DNA of 64,000 bases from Dyella sp. S184 (GCF_009766065.1 NZ_LMUE01000002.1:556514-620513), one strand, 5' to 3'; positions 26,675-35,536 are shown, numbered from the stretch's first letter. Notes: generated by a model not told the origin, from the sequence alone. Numbers and translations are program-made.

Positions 26675-27703
26675 TTGAACAGAAAGTCCTGGAGCGCATG
26701 TCGTGCTGCCATGTTCGCAGCATTGGCCAGTATCGTTTCGATGACTGCCGCTGGTGACGTGACGCCTCCGCAGCGCATCCCCGACAGCTACGCGCAGCCA
26801 GGCACACTGGTGAGGCTCGCCCACGGGCGCCAGCTCAATCTTCGCTGCGCCGGCAGTGGCCCGCAGACGGTGATGCTGGAGGCCGGCTCGCATACCGACT
26901 CGATCACCTGGTTCCGATTGCAACCGCTGCTAGCGGCTTCCGCCAAAGTGTGTTCATACGATCGGGCCGGTTACGGTTTCAGCAGCGCCGGCCCCCTACC
27001 ACGCGATCTCGACGCCGATGTATCCGACCTGCATAACCTCGTACACCACGCGGGCCTGAAGACGCCTCTGGTCCTGGTGGGTCACTCGCTGGGCAGCAAT
27101 ATCGCTCGCCGCTATGCCCAGCAGTATCCGGCGGACGTCAGTGGCCTGGTACTGATTGATCCGCCCGCGCAAAACATCGCCGCGTTCGCGCCCAGCTGGG
27201 CCAAGGACGAAACTGCCATGAACGCGCGGCGCTTCGATTTCATCCGTCAATGCGAGGCCAGCGCCGAGAAGCATGCTCTGACGTCACCGCCACCCGAACT
27301 CAGAAGCTGTGTGGCCGGTGGCAATCCGCTCGCCAGCGACAAGGTCAATGCCGCGACCGCTGACTACAAGTCCAAGCCGGCGTTCTGGCGCAGCTTGTTG
27401 TCCGAGCTGCAAGACAATGAGGTGGTGTTCGGCCAACCCGTATCACCCGATGAAAAGCACGGTTCGCTGCCCTTGGTCGTGCTGACCGCAGCCAACACTT
27501 ACGCCGATGCTCCCCAGGCGGTGCGCAAGTCACTGGAGGTTGCCCGCAACCTGACCCAGGCGAAGATCGTTGCCACGTCTACACGCGGTGAACGACTGTC
27601 GGTGGACAACACCTCCCACGATATCCAGTTGGACCAACCGCAGGTGGTCGCCGAGGCCGTCATCAAGGTGCTGCAGCAGACAGGGACAGCGACCACCAGA
27701 TAA
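26675..27703 (+). CDS. Exported alpha/beta hydrolase
   Basis: Hydrolase of 342 residues. The best start is TTG 26675, preceded by GGGGAG, giving a short signal-like N-terminus (MFAALASIVSMTAAGD); a longer frame starts at 26627. The nucleophile elbow is GHSLGSN, the oxyanion-region motif is EAGSHTDS and the histidine is in TSHDIQL. This matches the common single-domain alpha/beta fold used by esterases and related enzymes. It faces pgpA convergently and is flanked on the left by what looks like a fragment of pgpA. Confidence 0.82.
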   Translation: MNRKSWSACRAAMFAALASIVSMTAAGDVTPPQRIPDSYAQPGTLVRLAHGRQLNLRCAGSGPQTVMLEAGSHTDSITWFRLQPLLAASAKVCSYDRAGYGFSSAGPLPRDLDADVSDLHNLVHHAGLKTPLVLVGHSLGSNIARRYAQQYPADVSGLVLIDPPAQNIAAFAPSWAKDETAMNARRFDFIRQCEASAEKHALTSPPPELRSCVAGGNPLASDKVNAATADYKSKPAFWRSLLSELQDNEVVFGQPVSPDEKHGSLPLVVLTAANTYADAPQAVRKSLEVARNLTQAKIVATSTRGERLSVDNTSHDIQLDQPQVVAEAVIKVLQQTGTATTR

Positions 27704-27745
27704 GAGGCCAAGGACGCTACGCACATCACAAAAAGTCGATGCGCC

Positions 27746-28309
27746 TCAGTGTGTCCACGACAGGGTGAGGCCCAGCACGACAGCGGCAAAGACACCGGCG
27801 ACCACGTCGTCGACCATCACGCCTATGCCACCCTTGAGATGCCGGTCCAGCCAGCTGATCGGCCACGGTTTCCACACGTCGAACAGGCGAAACAGCACGA
27901 AGCCGGTCAGCAGCATCCACCACGCGAATCCGTTGGCCGGCAGCAGCGCGGGCAGCATCAGCGGGATCAGTGCAATCCACTGGCCGATGAATTCGTCCCA
28001 CACCAGGCTGCGGTGATCATCGACGCCGACCGCACGCCCGGCCACGTTGCACGCCCACACACCGATGGCAAAACCGAACAGCAGCACGAGCAGATAAATC
28101 GGGAGCTGCAACTCGCGCAGCAGCAGCCATGGCAGCAGCGCTGCCAAAGAGCCGAACGTGCCCTGCGCCACCGGCGTCAGCCCCGAACCGAAACCGCAGG
28201 CCAGCCAGCCCGCGGGCGTGGCCAGCAAGGCGCGACGTTGTTCAGCGCTGAGGGTCTTCTTGGCGCTCAAGCGAAATGCTCCCAACCTGATCGATCCATC
28301 TTCATCCAT
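27746..28309 (-). CDS. pgpA: Phosphatidylglycerophosphatase A
   Basis: Inner-membrane phosphatase that makes phosphatidylglycerol from its phosphate. The 187-residue frame carries the PgpA motifs GFGSGLTPVAQGTFGSL, VDDHRSLVWDEFIGQW, RLFDVWKPWP and MVDDVVAG, with four membrane helices. The usual APGT motif reads AQGT here. ATG 28309 overlaps the thiL end by 43 bases; a TTG at 28270 that overlaps the thiL stop as TTGA, with GGGAG upstream, is an equally plausible start. It is the last gene of the rib-nusB-thiL block. Confidence 0.9.
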   Translation of the reverse strand: MDEDGSIRLGAFRLSAKKTLSAEQRRALLATPAGWLACGFGSGLTPVAQGTFGSLAALLPWLLLRELQLPIYLLVLLFGFAIGVWACNVAGRAVGVDDHRSLVWDEFIGQWIALIPLMLPALLPANGFAWWMLLTGFVLFRLFDVWKPWPISWLDRHLKGGIGVMVDDVVAGVFAAVVLGLTLSWTH

Positions 28310-29235
28310 TCACTATCTGCGCCACGCACACGCACACCGGCGCCTTCCACGATGCGACCGATCCGCGTCACGCCACAGCCGAGTCGCGAGAGATCCGACT
28401 GCACATCGACCAGCCGTTGCGCCGGCACGGTAAAACACAACTCGTAATCGTCACCGCCGCTGAGTGCGAAGTGCAGCGCCGCCGCCTCATCGTGCAGGCC
28501 CAGCAACGCCGAAGAGCGTGGCAACAGCGCCGCCTCGATTTCCGCACCAACGCCACTGGCTGTGCAGATATGGCCGAGATCGGCGAGCAGGCCATCGGAA
28601 ATGTCGGCGCAGGCGCTCGCCTGTCCGCGCAACGCAGCACCAGCGGTGAGTCGCGGCACGGGCCGATTGAGCCGTTCGATCAGAAACTCGCGCAGATTGC
28701 TGCGCGGGTCGTCATCGCGCCAGGGATGCTGCAGGGCGTGCAGCCCGGCCGCAGCATCGCCCAATGTGCCAGTGACCAGCACTGCATCACCAGCGCGCGC
28801 ACCCGCACGCGTGAGTGCCTTGCCCGGCGGCACAAAGCCGTGCACGGCCACGCTGATGCAGAGGGGGCCGCGGGTGGTGTCGCCGCCGACCAGGGCAAGC
28901 CGGTGCGGCTGTGCCAGTCGGGCGAAGCCTTCGGCAAAGCCTTCGACGAAGGCGACATCGGGCGTCGGCAGCGTCAGCGCCAGCAGCGCCCAGGCCGGGC
29001 TCGCGCCCATCGCGGCCAGATCGGACAGGTTCACTGCGAGCGCTTTCCAGCCGATATCAGCCGCAGCCGTGCCATGCGGAAAATGCACGCCATCGACCAG
29101 GGTATCGATCGCCACCGCCAGCTCCTGTCCAGCAGGCACCGCGAGTACCGCAGCATCGTCGCCGATACCCAGCCGCACATCGTCGCGCGGCTGCGCCGTG
29201 TGACGGCGGATCAGTTCAATCAGATCGAATTCCAT
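28267..29235 (-). CDS. thiL: Thiamine-monophosphate kinase
   Basis: Phosphorylates thiamine monophosphate to the active diphosphate cofactor. The protein has 322 residues from ATG 29235 (MEFDLIELIRRH). Motifs: RLGIGDDAAVL near the start, VDGVHF, the NLSDLAAMGA nucleotide-binding segment, GGDTTRGP and SGGDDYELCF. A much longer open frame upstream runs through the GNAT gene in another frame and is spurious. It sits between the acetyltransferase and pgpA, in the nusB-thiL-pgpA order common in proteobacteria. Confidence 0.95.
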   Translation of the reverse strand: MEFDLIELIRRHTAQPRDDVRLGIGDDAAVLAVPAGQELAVAIDTLVDGVHFPHGTAAADIGWKALAVNLSDLAAMGASPAWALLALTLPTPDVAFVEGFAEGFARLAQPHRLALVGGDTTRGPLCISVAVHGFVPPGKALTRAGARAGDAVLVTGTLGDAAAGLHALQHPWRDDDPRSNLREFLIERLNRPVPRLTAGAALRGQASACADISDGLLADLGHICTASGVGAEIEAALLPRSSALLGLHDEAAALHFALSGGDDYELCFTVPAQRLVDVQSDLSRLGCGVTRIGRIVEGAGVRVRGADSEWMKMDRSGWEHFA

Positions 29236-29261
29236 CAACGGATCGCCCGATGAGATGCTGG

Positions 29262-29810
29262 CTAGCGCGTAAAAACGAGGGTGGGACTGTCGTGGTAGAC
29301 CGTCTGCTGCCACAGCCGAAATCCGGCTTTCTCGGCGACCCGGATCGAGGGCAGATTCTCGGGCGAGATGATGCATACCACGCGCAGCTCGGGGCGATGC
29401 GCCTGGCTCCAGGCCGTGATCGCCGCCACCGCCTCGCTCGCATAGCCGTTGCCGTGCGCCTGCGGCGCCAGCACCCAGCCGAATTCCAGCATGCCCTCCA
29501 GCGACGGCTGCATGTCGCGCTTGAAATCGGCAAAGCCGATATCGCCGATGTAACGGCCGCTGTGCTTTTCCTCGACCGCCCAGTAGCCGTAACCGAGCAG
29601 ACTCCACAGCCCGACGTACTGCAGAAGGCGCTTCCACACTTCCTCGGCCGTGAACGGGCGACCGCCGATGTACCGGACGACCTCGGGATCGGACCAGATC
29701 GCCGTACAGGCAGCATGATCTTCCGCGCGGTGTGCACGCAGCCGCAGCCGTTCGGTTTCGAGCACCGGCACCAGTCCGGCCGACGGCACTCCTGCCATGG
29801 CCGCCGTCAT
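29262..29810 (-). CDS. GNAT-family N-acetyltransferase (RimJ-like)
   Basis: A 182-residue acetyltransferase. LETERLRLRAH near the start, the acetyl-CoA-binding segment APQAHGNGYASEAV and ENLPSIRVAEKAGF near the end are typical of the RimJ/RimL group. The substrate (a protein N-terminus or a small amine) is not predictable. Its ATG overlaps the nusB stop by one base (TGATG), so the two are translationally coupled and the gene is an insertion in the usual nusB-thiL order. Confidence 0.9.
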   Translation of the reverse strand: MTAAMAGVPSAGLVPVLETERLRLRAHRAEDHAACTAIWSDPEVVRYIGGRPFTAEEVWKRLLQYVGLWSLLGYGYWAVEEKHSGRYIGDIGFADFKRDMQPSLEGMLEFGWVLAPQAHGNGYASEAVAAITAWSQAHRPELRVVCIISPENLPSIRVAEKAGFRLWQQTVYHDSPTLVFTR

Positions 29811-30256
29811 CAGCCCCGCTTCTCGACAGTACGCAACTCGGCAGCGAGCTTGTCCAGCACGCCGTTGACGTAGCTGTGGCCATGGTCGGCGCCGAAACGC
29901 TTGGTGACCTCGATCGCCTCGTTGATCACCACCCGGTACGGCACGTCCGGGCGAAACTTCAATTCATACGTGGCCAAGCGCAGTGCGGCGCGTTCGATCG
30001 GATCGATCTGCGCCACCTCACGGTCGATATGCGGGCGCAGGCACGCATCAAGTGCGTCGACGTTGGTCTCCACGCCGTGCAGCAGATCCTCGAAGTACTC
30101 GAGGTCGGCCACTTCCATGTCCTGCTCGTGACGGAACTGATCGATCACCGCATTCATGTGGCTGCCACTCATCTGCCACGCATACAGCGCCTGCAGTGCG
30201 CGGCGACGGGCGCGCGAACGCGCGGCGAGGTCGATGCCTTCCGGACGCTGGTTCAT
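29810..30256 (-). CDS. nusB: Transcription antitermination factor NusB
   Basis: An all-helical RNA-binding protein of 148 residues that, with NusE, nucleates rRNA antitermination. RRRALQALYAWQMSG at the start and YRVVINEAIEVTKRFG followed by YVNGVLDKLA near the end are diagnostic. The start overlaps the ribH stop (TGATG). A longer frame upstream is only ribH read out of frame. ribH-nusB linkage is widespread in bacteria. Confidence 0.95.
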   Translation of the reverse strand: MNQRPEGIDLAARSRARRRALQALYAWQMSGSHMNAVIDQFRHEQDMEVADLEYFEDLLHGVETNVDALDACLRPHIDREVAQIDPIERAALRLATYELKFRPDVPYRVVINEAIEVTKRFGADHGHSYVNGVLDKLAAELRTVEKRG

Positions 30257-30717
30257 CACAGCTTCCCGTACAGATTGACCATTTCCAGCGCGGCGATCGC
30301 TGCGTCGGCACCCTTGTTGCCGGCCTTGGTGCCTGAGCGCTCGATCGCCTGCTCGATGCTGTCGGTGGTCAGCACGCCAAATGCCACCGGCACGCCGGAG
30401 CTGTACGCGGCCTGGGCCAGGCCCTTGGCGCACTCGCCGGCGACATAGTCGAAGTGCGGCGTGGAACCGCGAATCACCGCGCCCAGCGCGATCACCGCGG
30501 CGTACTTGCCGGAGTTCGCCAGCTTGTGTGCGGCCAGCGCGATCTCCCACGCGCCCGGCACGCGGATCAGATCGATCGCGTCGTCCTTCACGCCATGGCG
30601 TACCAGCACATCACGTGCGCCAGCCACCAGCGGCTCGACGACGAAGCCGTTGAAACGGCCAGCAACGATGGCAAAACGGCCTTTCGGCGTGGCGAAATCG
30701 CCTTCGATGATCTTCAT
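30256..30717 (-). CDS. ribH: 6,7-dimethyl-8-ribityllumazine synthase
   Basis: Penultimate enzyme of riboflavin synthesis; condenses the ribityl uracil with the butanone phosphate made by RibB. It has 153 residues from ATG 30717 (MKIIEGDF). [42 protein letters not shown] and the active-site region [17 protein letters not shown] are all present. It is separated from ribBA by an LD-carboxypeptidase gene, an unusual interruption of the rib block. Confidence 0.95.
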   Translation of the reverse strand: MKIIEGDFATPKGRFAIVAGRFNGFVVEPLVAGARDVLVRHGVKDDAIDLIRVPGAWEIALAAHKLANSGKYAAVIALGAVIRGSTPHFDYVAGECAKGLAQAAYSSGVPVAFGVLTTDSIEQAIERSGTKAGNKGADAAIAALEMVNLYGKL

Positions 30718-30761
30718 GGATTGCAGTTCCTGTGGGCATAAGCCCATGCGGGCCAGCCATT

Positions 30762-31730
30762 TTACGGGTTTTCGAGCGGACTGGCCGGCACCGGTCGGTC
30801 GAAATGGGGATAACCAGCGAAATCCAGTCGCGCCTGGCCACCGGATACACGCAGCCGTGCCGGTACACCGAACGGCAAGGTGAACTTGTCCGGCTCGTGG
30901 CCGAACGGCAGGTTGGCGATCACCGGCACGCGCGTCAGCCGGCCGATCTGGGCAAACCCGGCGCTGAGGTCGTAACCGTTGTCATAGGTACTGGGCCGGC
31001 ACGCGCTGAAGTCGCCCAGCAGCAGGGCGCGCTGCCGATCCAGCACGCCGGACAGGTGCAGCTGGTACAGCAGCCGCTCGATCCGGTACGGCGGTTCGCC
31101 GACGTCCTCGACGAACAGGATGCCGCCGTCGATCCCGCGACCATTGATGCCGGGAAAATACGGTGTGCCAAGCAGGCTGCACAGCATCGCGAGGTTGCCG
31201 CCCCATAGTGGCCCTTCGACATCCAGCTCGGTCTCGCCACCCGTGTTCCAGCTCGCCGTGGCCTGCGGCGCGGTGACTGTTTGCCAGAAATGCTGCCAGG
31301 TGAAATTGCTGAAGGCTGTGGCACCGAAGTCCGGCCCCAGCATCGGGCCGCCGAACGTGATCAGCCCACTCCGTGCATGCAACGCCATCTGCAGCGCCGT
31401 GAAATCGCTATGACCGACCAGCACGGTATTCGTGCCGATGAGGCGCTCATGCAAGGCGGCGTAATCGATGTACTCCAGCAGCCGCGTGGCGCCGTAACCG
31501 CCGCGGATCGACAACGCAATATCCGGCAGCTGTTCACAGGTCGCCAGTGCATTGAGGTCGGCGACACGCTGTACGTCACCACCGGCGTAACGCAGCTCGG
31601 TGCGTTCGAGCACATCGAGTCCACTCACTTCACAACCGGCTACCTGCAGCCGTTCGACGCCGCGCGCCATCGCGGCGCGGTCGTGCGGGTAGCCGGATGG
31701 AGCGATCAGGCGAATGGCGATATCGGACAT
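30762..31730 (-). CDS. LD-carboxypeptidase (S66 family, LdcA-like)
   Basis: Cytoplasmic serine peptidase that trims the terminal D-alanine from muropeptide tetrapeptides during cell-wall recycling. It has 322 residues from ATG 31730; a TTG at 31742 is possible. The nucleophile Ser108 lies in VGHSDF, the glutamate in [11 protein letters not shown] and the histidine in FGHEPDK, the S66 triad. It lies between ribBA and ribH, so it would be expressed with riboflavin genes despite an unrelated role. Confidence 0.9.
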   Translation of the reverse strand: MSDIAIRLIAPSGYPHDRAAMARGVERLQVAGCEVSGLDVLERTELRYAGGDVQRVADLNALATCEQLPDIALSIRGGYGATRLLEYIDYAALHERLIGTNTVLVGHSDFTALQMALHARSGLITFGGPMLGPDFGATAFSNFTWQHFWQTVTAPQATASWNTGGETELDVEGPLWGGNLAMLCSLLGTPYFPGINGRGIDGGILFVEDVGEPPYRIERLLYQLHLSGVLDRQRALLLGDFSACRPSTYDNGYDLSAGFAQIGRLTRVPVIANLPFGHEPDKFTLPFGVPARLRVSGGQARLDFAGYPHFDRPVPASPLENP

Positions 31731-31810
31731 GGGCGTCGTCAATAATGGGAAAGCTTGAGTATGGATGGCCGTAGTGGCTTGGTCGTGGCAAGACCATGTT
31801 CGACAGGAGG

Positions 31811-32908
31811 CTACACGTACTCGACCACTTCCAGATCAAACCCGGCCAGACCCACCAGTTTGCGCGGCGTACCCAGCACGCGCAGCTTGTGCACGCCCAG
31901 GTCGGCCAGCATCTGCGCTCCGAGACCGAGTTGGCGCCATTCCTGTTGCTGCACCTCTTCCGGCGCCTGCGTGCTGGGCTGGCGATTCAACCGGGCCAGC
32001 AAGGCTTCCGACGTATCCTCGCCGGACAGCACCAGCAGCACGCCGCGATCCTCGTCAGCGATCCGGCGCAGCGCCGAGGTCACGGTGAGGCCGAGGTCAT
32101 CGCGCTTGAGGTGCAGCACGTCGGACAGCGTGTTGCGCACATGCACGCGCGACAGCACCGGCGCACCATCATTCACCTTGCCGCGCACCAGCGCGTAATG
32201 CAGGCCATGGCGGATCGCGTCGCGATAGGCGATCAGGCGGAACGGGCCGAACTCGGTTTCCACCTGTTCCTCGTGCACGCGCTGCACGGTCTTCTCGGTT
32301 TCCAGCCGATAGCGGATCAGGTCGGCGATCGAGCCGATCTTCAGGCCATGTTTCGCCGCAAAGATTTCGAGCTCAGGGCGGCGCGCCATTGAGCCATCCT
32401 CGTGCAGCACCTCGATCAGCACCGCCGCCGGCTCCAGCCCGGCCAGCGCGGCCAGATCGCAACCGGCTTCGGTGTGCCCGGCACGGGTCAGCACACCACC
32501 CGGCTGCGCGGTGAGCGGAAAGATGTGCCCGGGTTGGGACAGATCCTGCGGCTTCGCTTCAGCCTTCACCGCGACCTGGATCGTGCGTGCGCGATCGTGC
32601 GCCGAGATGCCGGTGGTGACACCCTCGGCGGCCTCGATCGAGACGGTAAAATTGGTGTGGTAAGCCGAAGTATTATCGCTGACCATCGGGCGCAGCCCCA
32701 GCTGACGCGTGCGCTGCTCGGTCAGCGTGAGGCAGACCAGTCCGCGCGCCTCGCGCACCATGAAGTTGATGTCTTCCGGCCGCACCATCTGTGCGGCCAT
32801 GATCAGATCACCCTCGTTCTCGCGATCCTCGTCGTCGAGGATCACCACCATGCGACCGGCGCGGATGTCTTCGAGAATTTCGGGAATGGTGTTGAATGGC
32901 ATGGGCAT
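31811..32908 (-). CDS. ribBA: RibBA-type protein: DHBP synthase with degenerate GTP cyclohydrolase II domain
   Basis: A 365-residue two-domain protein. The N-terminal RibB domain (about 1-205) is intact: [10 protein letters not shown] and [14 protein letters not shown] carry the metal- and substrate-binding residues for making dihydroxybutanone phosphate. The C-terminal RibA-like domain (from [15 protein letters not shown]) has lost the zinc site and catalytic motifs. Where HSECLTGD and CDCG are expected it reads [13 protein letters not shown], and the EGRGIGL segment is absent. It should make only the RibB product, so GTP cyclohydrolase II must be encoded elsewhere. Confidence 0.92.
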   Translation of the reverse strand: MPMPFNTIPEILEDIRAGRMVVILDDEDRENEGDLIMAAQMVRPEDINFMVREARGLVCLTLTEQRTRQLGLRPMVSDNTSAYHTNFTVSIEAAEGVTTGISAHDRARTIQVAVKAEAKPQDLSQPGHIFPLTAQPGGVLTRAGHTEAGCDLAALAGLEPAAVLIEVLHEDGSMARRPELEIFAAKHGLKIGSIADLIRYRLETEKTVQRVHEEQVETEFGPFRLIAYRDAIRHGLHYALVRGKVNDGAPVLSRVHVRNTLSDVLHLKRDDLGLTVTSALRRIADEDRGVLLVLSGEDTSEALLARLNRQPSTQAPEEVQQQEWRQLGLGAQMLADLGVHKLRVLGTPRKLVGLAGFDLEVVEYV

Positions 32909-32927
32909 GTGGCCGGAAAAATAGTTG

Positions 32928-32992
32928 AGAGGAGTGAGGCGTGAGAGAAAGCGGAGAGCAGATTTCTGCTCTTACTCACTTCTCACTCCTCT
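32928..32992. other. Long imperfect hairpin between ribE and ribBA
   Basis: The outer arms AGAGGAGTGAGGCGTGAG (32928-32945) and CTCACTTCTCACTCCTCT (32975-32992) pair at 16 of 18 positions. Nested inside is the palindrome AGAGCAGATTTCTGCTCT (32955-32972). In the rib transcript this would form a long two-part stem between the ribE stop and the ribBA start. It could terminate, be processed, or protect the upstream mRNA. Confidence 0.6.
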
Positions 32993-33007
32993 AAATTTAC
33001 TTCTGAA

Positions 33008-33667
33008 TCAGGCAAATCCGTGCTGCTTGAGAAATGCCTCGTCCAGCCGCGGCGTCTCGCCGCTGGACAGCAGCCGTTCGATATAGCGCGCCACCACATC
33101 CACCTCGATATTCACCGCATCACCGACGCGGCGCACATGGAACGCAGTGTGCTCGACCGTATGCGGAATCAGGTTGACGCCGAAGCGATGACCCGCAACT
33201 TCGTTGACGGTGAGGCTGGTGCCGTCGATGCAGACCGAGCCCTTCGCCGCGATATAGCGTGAGATCGACGCAGGCACCTCGAACGTCCAGCGCTGCGAGC
33301 GGCCGTCCGGGGTGATCGACACCACCTTGCCGAGACCGTCGACATGACCCGACACCAGATGGCCACCGAGACGATCAGCCAGGCGCAGCGCCTTCTCCAG
33401 GTTCACCGGGTCACCAGCCTTCAGCTTGCCCAGCGAGGTCAGCGACAGCGTCTCGTTGGAGACATCCGCGCTGAAACCACGCGGCTCCAGCGTGACCGCG
33501 GTGAGGCAGACGCCGGACACGGCGATCGAATCGCCGAGTTGAACATCGGTGAGATCAAGGTCGGCCGTATCGACGGCCAGCCGCACGTCGCCGCCACTTG
33601 CACCTTTCCCGGTGCGCGGCTCGAGCCGCGCGATGCGACCAACGGACTGGATGATGCCGGTGAACAT
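33008..33667 (-). CDS. ribE: Riboflavin synthase, alpha subunit
   Basis: Final step of riboflavin synthesis, dismutating two lumazine molecules. It has 219 residues with the two lumazine-binding repeats, each with its motif: MFTGIIQSVGRI with SIAVSGVCLTAV in the first, GHLVSGHVDGLG with VCIDGTSLTVNEV in the second. ATG 33667 has GGAGG upstream, and that sequence lies in a small hairpin (33675-33688). The FMN riboswitch at about 33805-33988 precedes it, so flavin level should control translation of this gene and perhaps the whole downstream operon. Confidence 0.95.
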   Translation of the reverse strand: MFTGIIQSVGRIARLEPRTGKGASGGDVRLAVDTADLDLTDVQLGDSIAVSGVCLTAVTLEPRGFSADVSNETLSLTSLGKLKAGDPVNLEKALRLADRLGGHLVSGHVDGLGKVVSITPDGRSQRWTFEVPASISRYIAAKGSVCIDGTSLTVNEVAGHRFGVNLIPHTVEHTAFHVRRVGDAVNIEVDVVARYIERLLSSGETPRLDEAFLKQHGFA

Positions 33668-33674
33668 CAGCTCA

Positions 33675-33688
33675 CCTCCTGCAGGAGG
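33675..33688 (-). promoter_or_regulatory. Hairpin sequestering the ribE ribosome-binding site
   Basis: The perfect palindrome CCTCCTGCAGGAGG contains the Shine-Dalgarno GGAGG of ribE in its 3' half, so a CCUCC-UGCA-GGAGG hairpin can hide it. It lies between the FMN aptamer and the start codon, which suits a translation-inhibiting expression platform. Confidence 0.55.
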
Positions 33689-33804
33689 GCGATGTTCCGC
33701 ATGAACAGGATCGATTTCATGAAACGTTTCCCGCGTTGGACAACAAGCGAAAAACGCCCTAAGGCATGAGGCCGACGCGCAGCCGCGAAGCCACGCATCC
33801 GACC

Positions 33805-33988
33805 GTCTTCTCTTTATCCGGACTGTGAGGAAACTGTCGCCAGCTTCCAACCGTCGGCTCCGGCATCTGACCGGATCTGCTGACCCTTGGCTGATCCATC
33901 ATGGACCGGGCCAAGGCGCTCGCGGGCTTGTTGTAGGGGGTGAACCCTTCAACCTACCGCCGGTGGGGAGTTTCGCCCCGCCCTGAAG
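33805..33988 (-). ncRNA. FMN riboswitch (RFN element)
   Basis: On the minus strand this region carries the conserved RFN blocks in order: GGGCGGGGCGAAACTCCCC, then ACCGGCGGTAGGTT, then AAGCCCGCGAGCG, then GATCCGGT, GCCGGAGCCGACGGT and finally CAGTCCGGATAAAGAGAAG. These form the six-helix FMN-binding aptamer. It lies between ribD and ribE in their shared direction, so it should control ribE and the genes after it but not ribD unless ribD transcription reads through. Confidence 0.95.
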
Positions 33989-34100
33989 ACGCTATGTGAG
34001 TTTTTGCCGGCTGGGCCGACTAACGCAGTCTAACACCGCCACGGCACCGTCTCCTGCAGCAGCGGCGAATGCAGTGTTCGCCACCACGCACAGTCAGCGC

Positions 34101-35198
34101 TCAGAACGGGCGCAGGCGCAGGCGCCAGTCATTGCCGACCTGACGCTGCTCGACCGGGCGCAGCTGCCAGCGCTCGGCCATGTCGGTAAGCGTGGGCAGC
34201 TGCAGCAGCGAGCGCGCACGGTCGCCCAGTAGCACAGGCGCGACATAGAGCAGTAGCTCGTCAACCAAGCCGGCCATGAACAACGCGCCGCACAGGGTCG
34301 GGCCGGCTTCGACATGCACTTCGTTACAACCGCGCCCGGCCAGCAGGGCGAGTACGGCAGCAAGATCGAGCGCTTCGCCCTGCTCCGGCACAACCGCATG
34401 CTCAACCAGCTCGAAACGATGATCCGGTGCAACCTTTGCCGCATGCAGCAGCAGACTCGGCGCCGCACCGTCCAGCACGTGGCTGCCGGCTGGCGTGCGC
34501 AGCTGGCGATCCAGCACCACCCGCAGCGGCGGGGTGAATGCCTCGCCAGACGGCAAGCGCACCGTCAACCGCGGGTCGTCGGCCAATACCGTGCCGATGC
34601 CGCTGAGGATCGCTGAGCCGCGCGCGCGCCAGCGCTGCACGTCGGCGCGTGCCGCTTCGCCAGTGATCCATGTCGATGTGCCGTTCGCCAGCGCGGTGCG
34701 GCCATCCAGGCTTATCGCCAATTTCACCCGCACAAACGGACGGCTGTACTCGATCCGGCTGAAGAAACCGATATTGAGTTCACGTGAGGCTTCGCGCATA
34801 AGGCCCGAATCGACCGTGATACCGGCCGCACGCAGTTTGCCAATGCCACGTCCGTCGACCTGCGGGAACGGATCCTCCGCGGCGATCACCACGCGTGCCA
34901 CCCCCGCAGCGATCAGCGCATCCGCGCACGGCGGTGTGCGGCCGTGATGCGCGCACGGCTCCAGTGTCACGTAGGCGGTCGCGCCGTGCGCATGCGTGCC
35001 GGCCTCGCGCAGCGCGAACACTTCCGCATGCGGCTCGCCCGCGCGCTGATGCCAGCCGGTGCCGACGACATCGGCGCCATGCGCAATCACGCAGCCTACG
35101 CGCGGATTCGGTTGCGTTGTGAACAGGCCACGCTCGGCCAGCCGCAGCGCGTGCGCCATGTGTGCGTGGTCAATGGCCAAGAAGGCTGGCGCGTTCAT
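34101..35198 (-). CDS. ribD: Bifunctional riboflavin deaminase/reductase RibD
   Basis: Carries out two successive steps after GTP cyclohydrolase II. It has 365 residues. The N-terminal deaminase domain (about 1-145) has zinc motifs HAEVFAL and PCAHHGRTPPC. The C-terminal reductase domain (150-365) begins RPFVRVKLAISLDGRTA and contains VEAGPTLCGALF. Its ATG overlaps the stop of the YjbR-family gene (ATGA). It lies upstream of the FMN riboswitch and so may be regulated differently from ribE. Confidence 0.95.
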   Translation of the reverse strand: MNAPAFLAIDHAHMAHALRLAERGLFTTQPNPRVGCVIAHGADVVGTGWHQRAGEPHAEVFALREAGTHAHGATAYVTLEPCAHHGRTPPCADALIAAGVARVVIAAEDPFPQVDGRGIGKLRAAGITVDSGLMREASRELNIGFFSRIEYSRPFVRVKLAISLDGRTALANGTSTWITGEAARADVQRWRARGSAILSGIGTVLADDPRLTVRLPSGEAFTPPLRVVLDRQLRTPAGSHVLDGAAPSLLLHAAKVAPDHRFELVEHAVVPEQGEALDLAAVLALLAGRGCNEVHVEAGPTLCGALFMAGLVDELLLYVAPVLLGDRARSLLQLPTLTDMAERWQLRPVEQRQVGNDWRLRLRPF

Positions 35199-35536
35199 GT
35201 GTCGGATTCCAGCGCGATGTGAAGCTTCTTAGGTGTGACACGCCGCCATGCATCCCGCAATAACTGATTCACCCACACCTCTTCCATCCCGGCAATGCGC
35301 ACATGCGTCCAGCCATGTTTGCCCCAGCTCGGATCGGGTTCGAACAGATCGTCGGCCGACATGCGCAGCACGTCGAGTTCGTCGAGGGAAAACTTGAGAA
35401 TGACGCGATCATCGCGACGGGAAAACTGCGCGAAGATCTTGCCGCGCACACGGAACGATGGCGTGCCGAAGTGATCGACCTCCTCCGCCTGCGGCAGCTG
35501 CATGGCAAGTTCGCGGAAGCGATCCAGCGTCACCAT
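35195..35536 (-). CDS. MmcQ/YjbR-family protein
   Basis: A 113-residue protein of the YjbR-like fold. The family pattern is visible: LPQAEEVDHFGTPSFRV, KIFAQFSR, VILKFSLDE, then PSWGKHGWTHVRI and WVNQLLRDAW. Members have a CyaY-like fold and have been suggested to bind DNA, but no function is established. It ends in a four-base overlap with ribD and lies 17 bases after nrdR, so it is part of the same transcript. Confidence 0.88.
   Translation of the reverse strand: MVTLDRFRELAMQLPQAEEVDHFGTPSFRVRGKIFAQFSRRDDRVILKFSLDELDVLRMSADDLFEPDPSWGKHGWTHVRIAGMEEVWVNQLLRDAWRRVTPKKLHIALESDT

Noticed and set aside
28267-29883. A 538-residue ThiL with an extra N-terminal domain
   Set aside because: The extension is the GNAT gene read in another frame. 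The true ThiL start MEFDLIELI at 29235 is clear.
31811-32908. Fully bifunctional RibBA
   Set aside because: The zinc-binding cysteines and the catalytic segment of the GTP cyclohydrolase II domain are absent, so only RibB activity is claimed.
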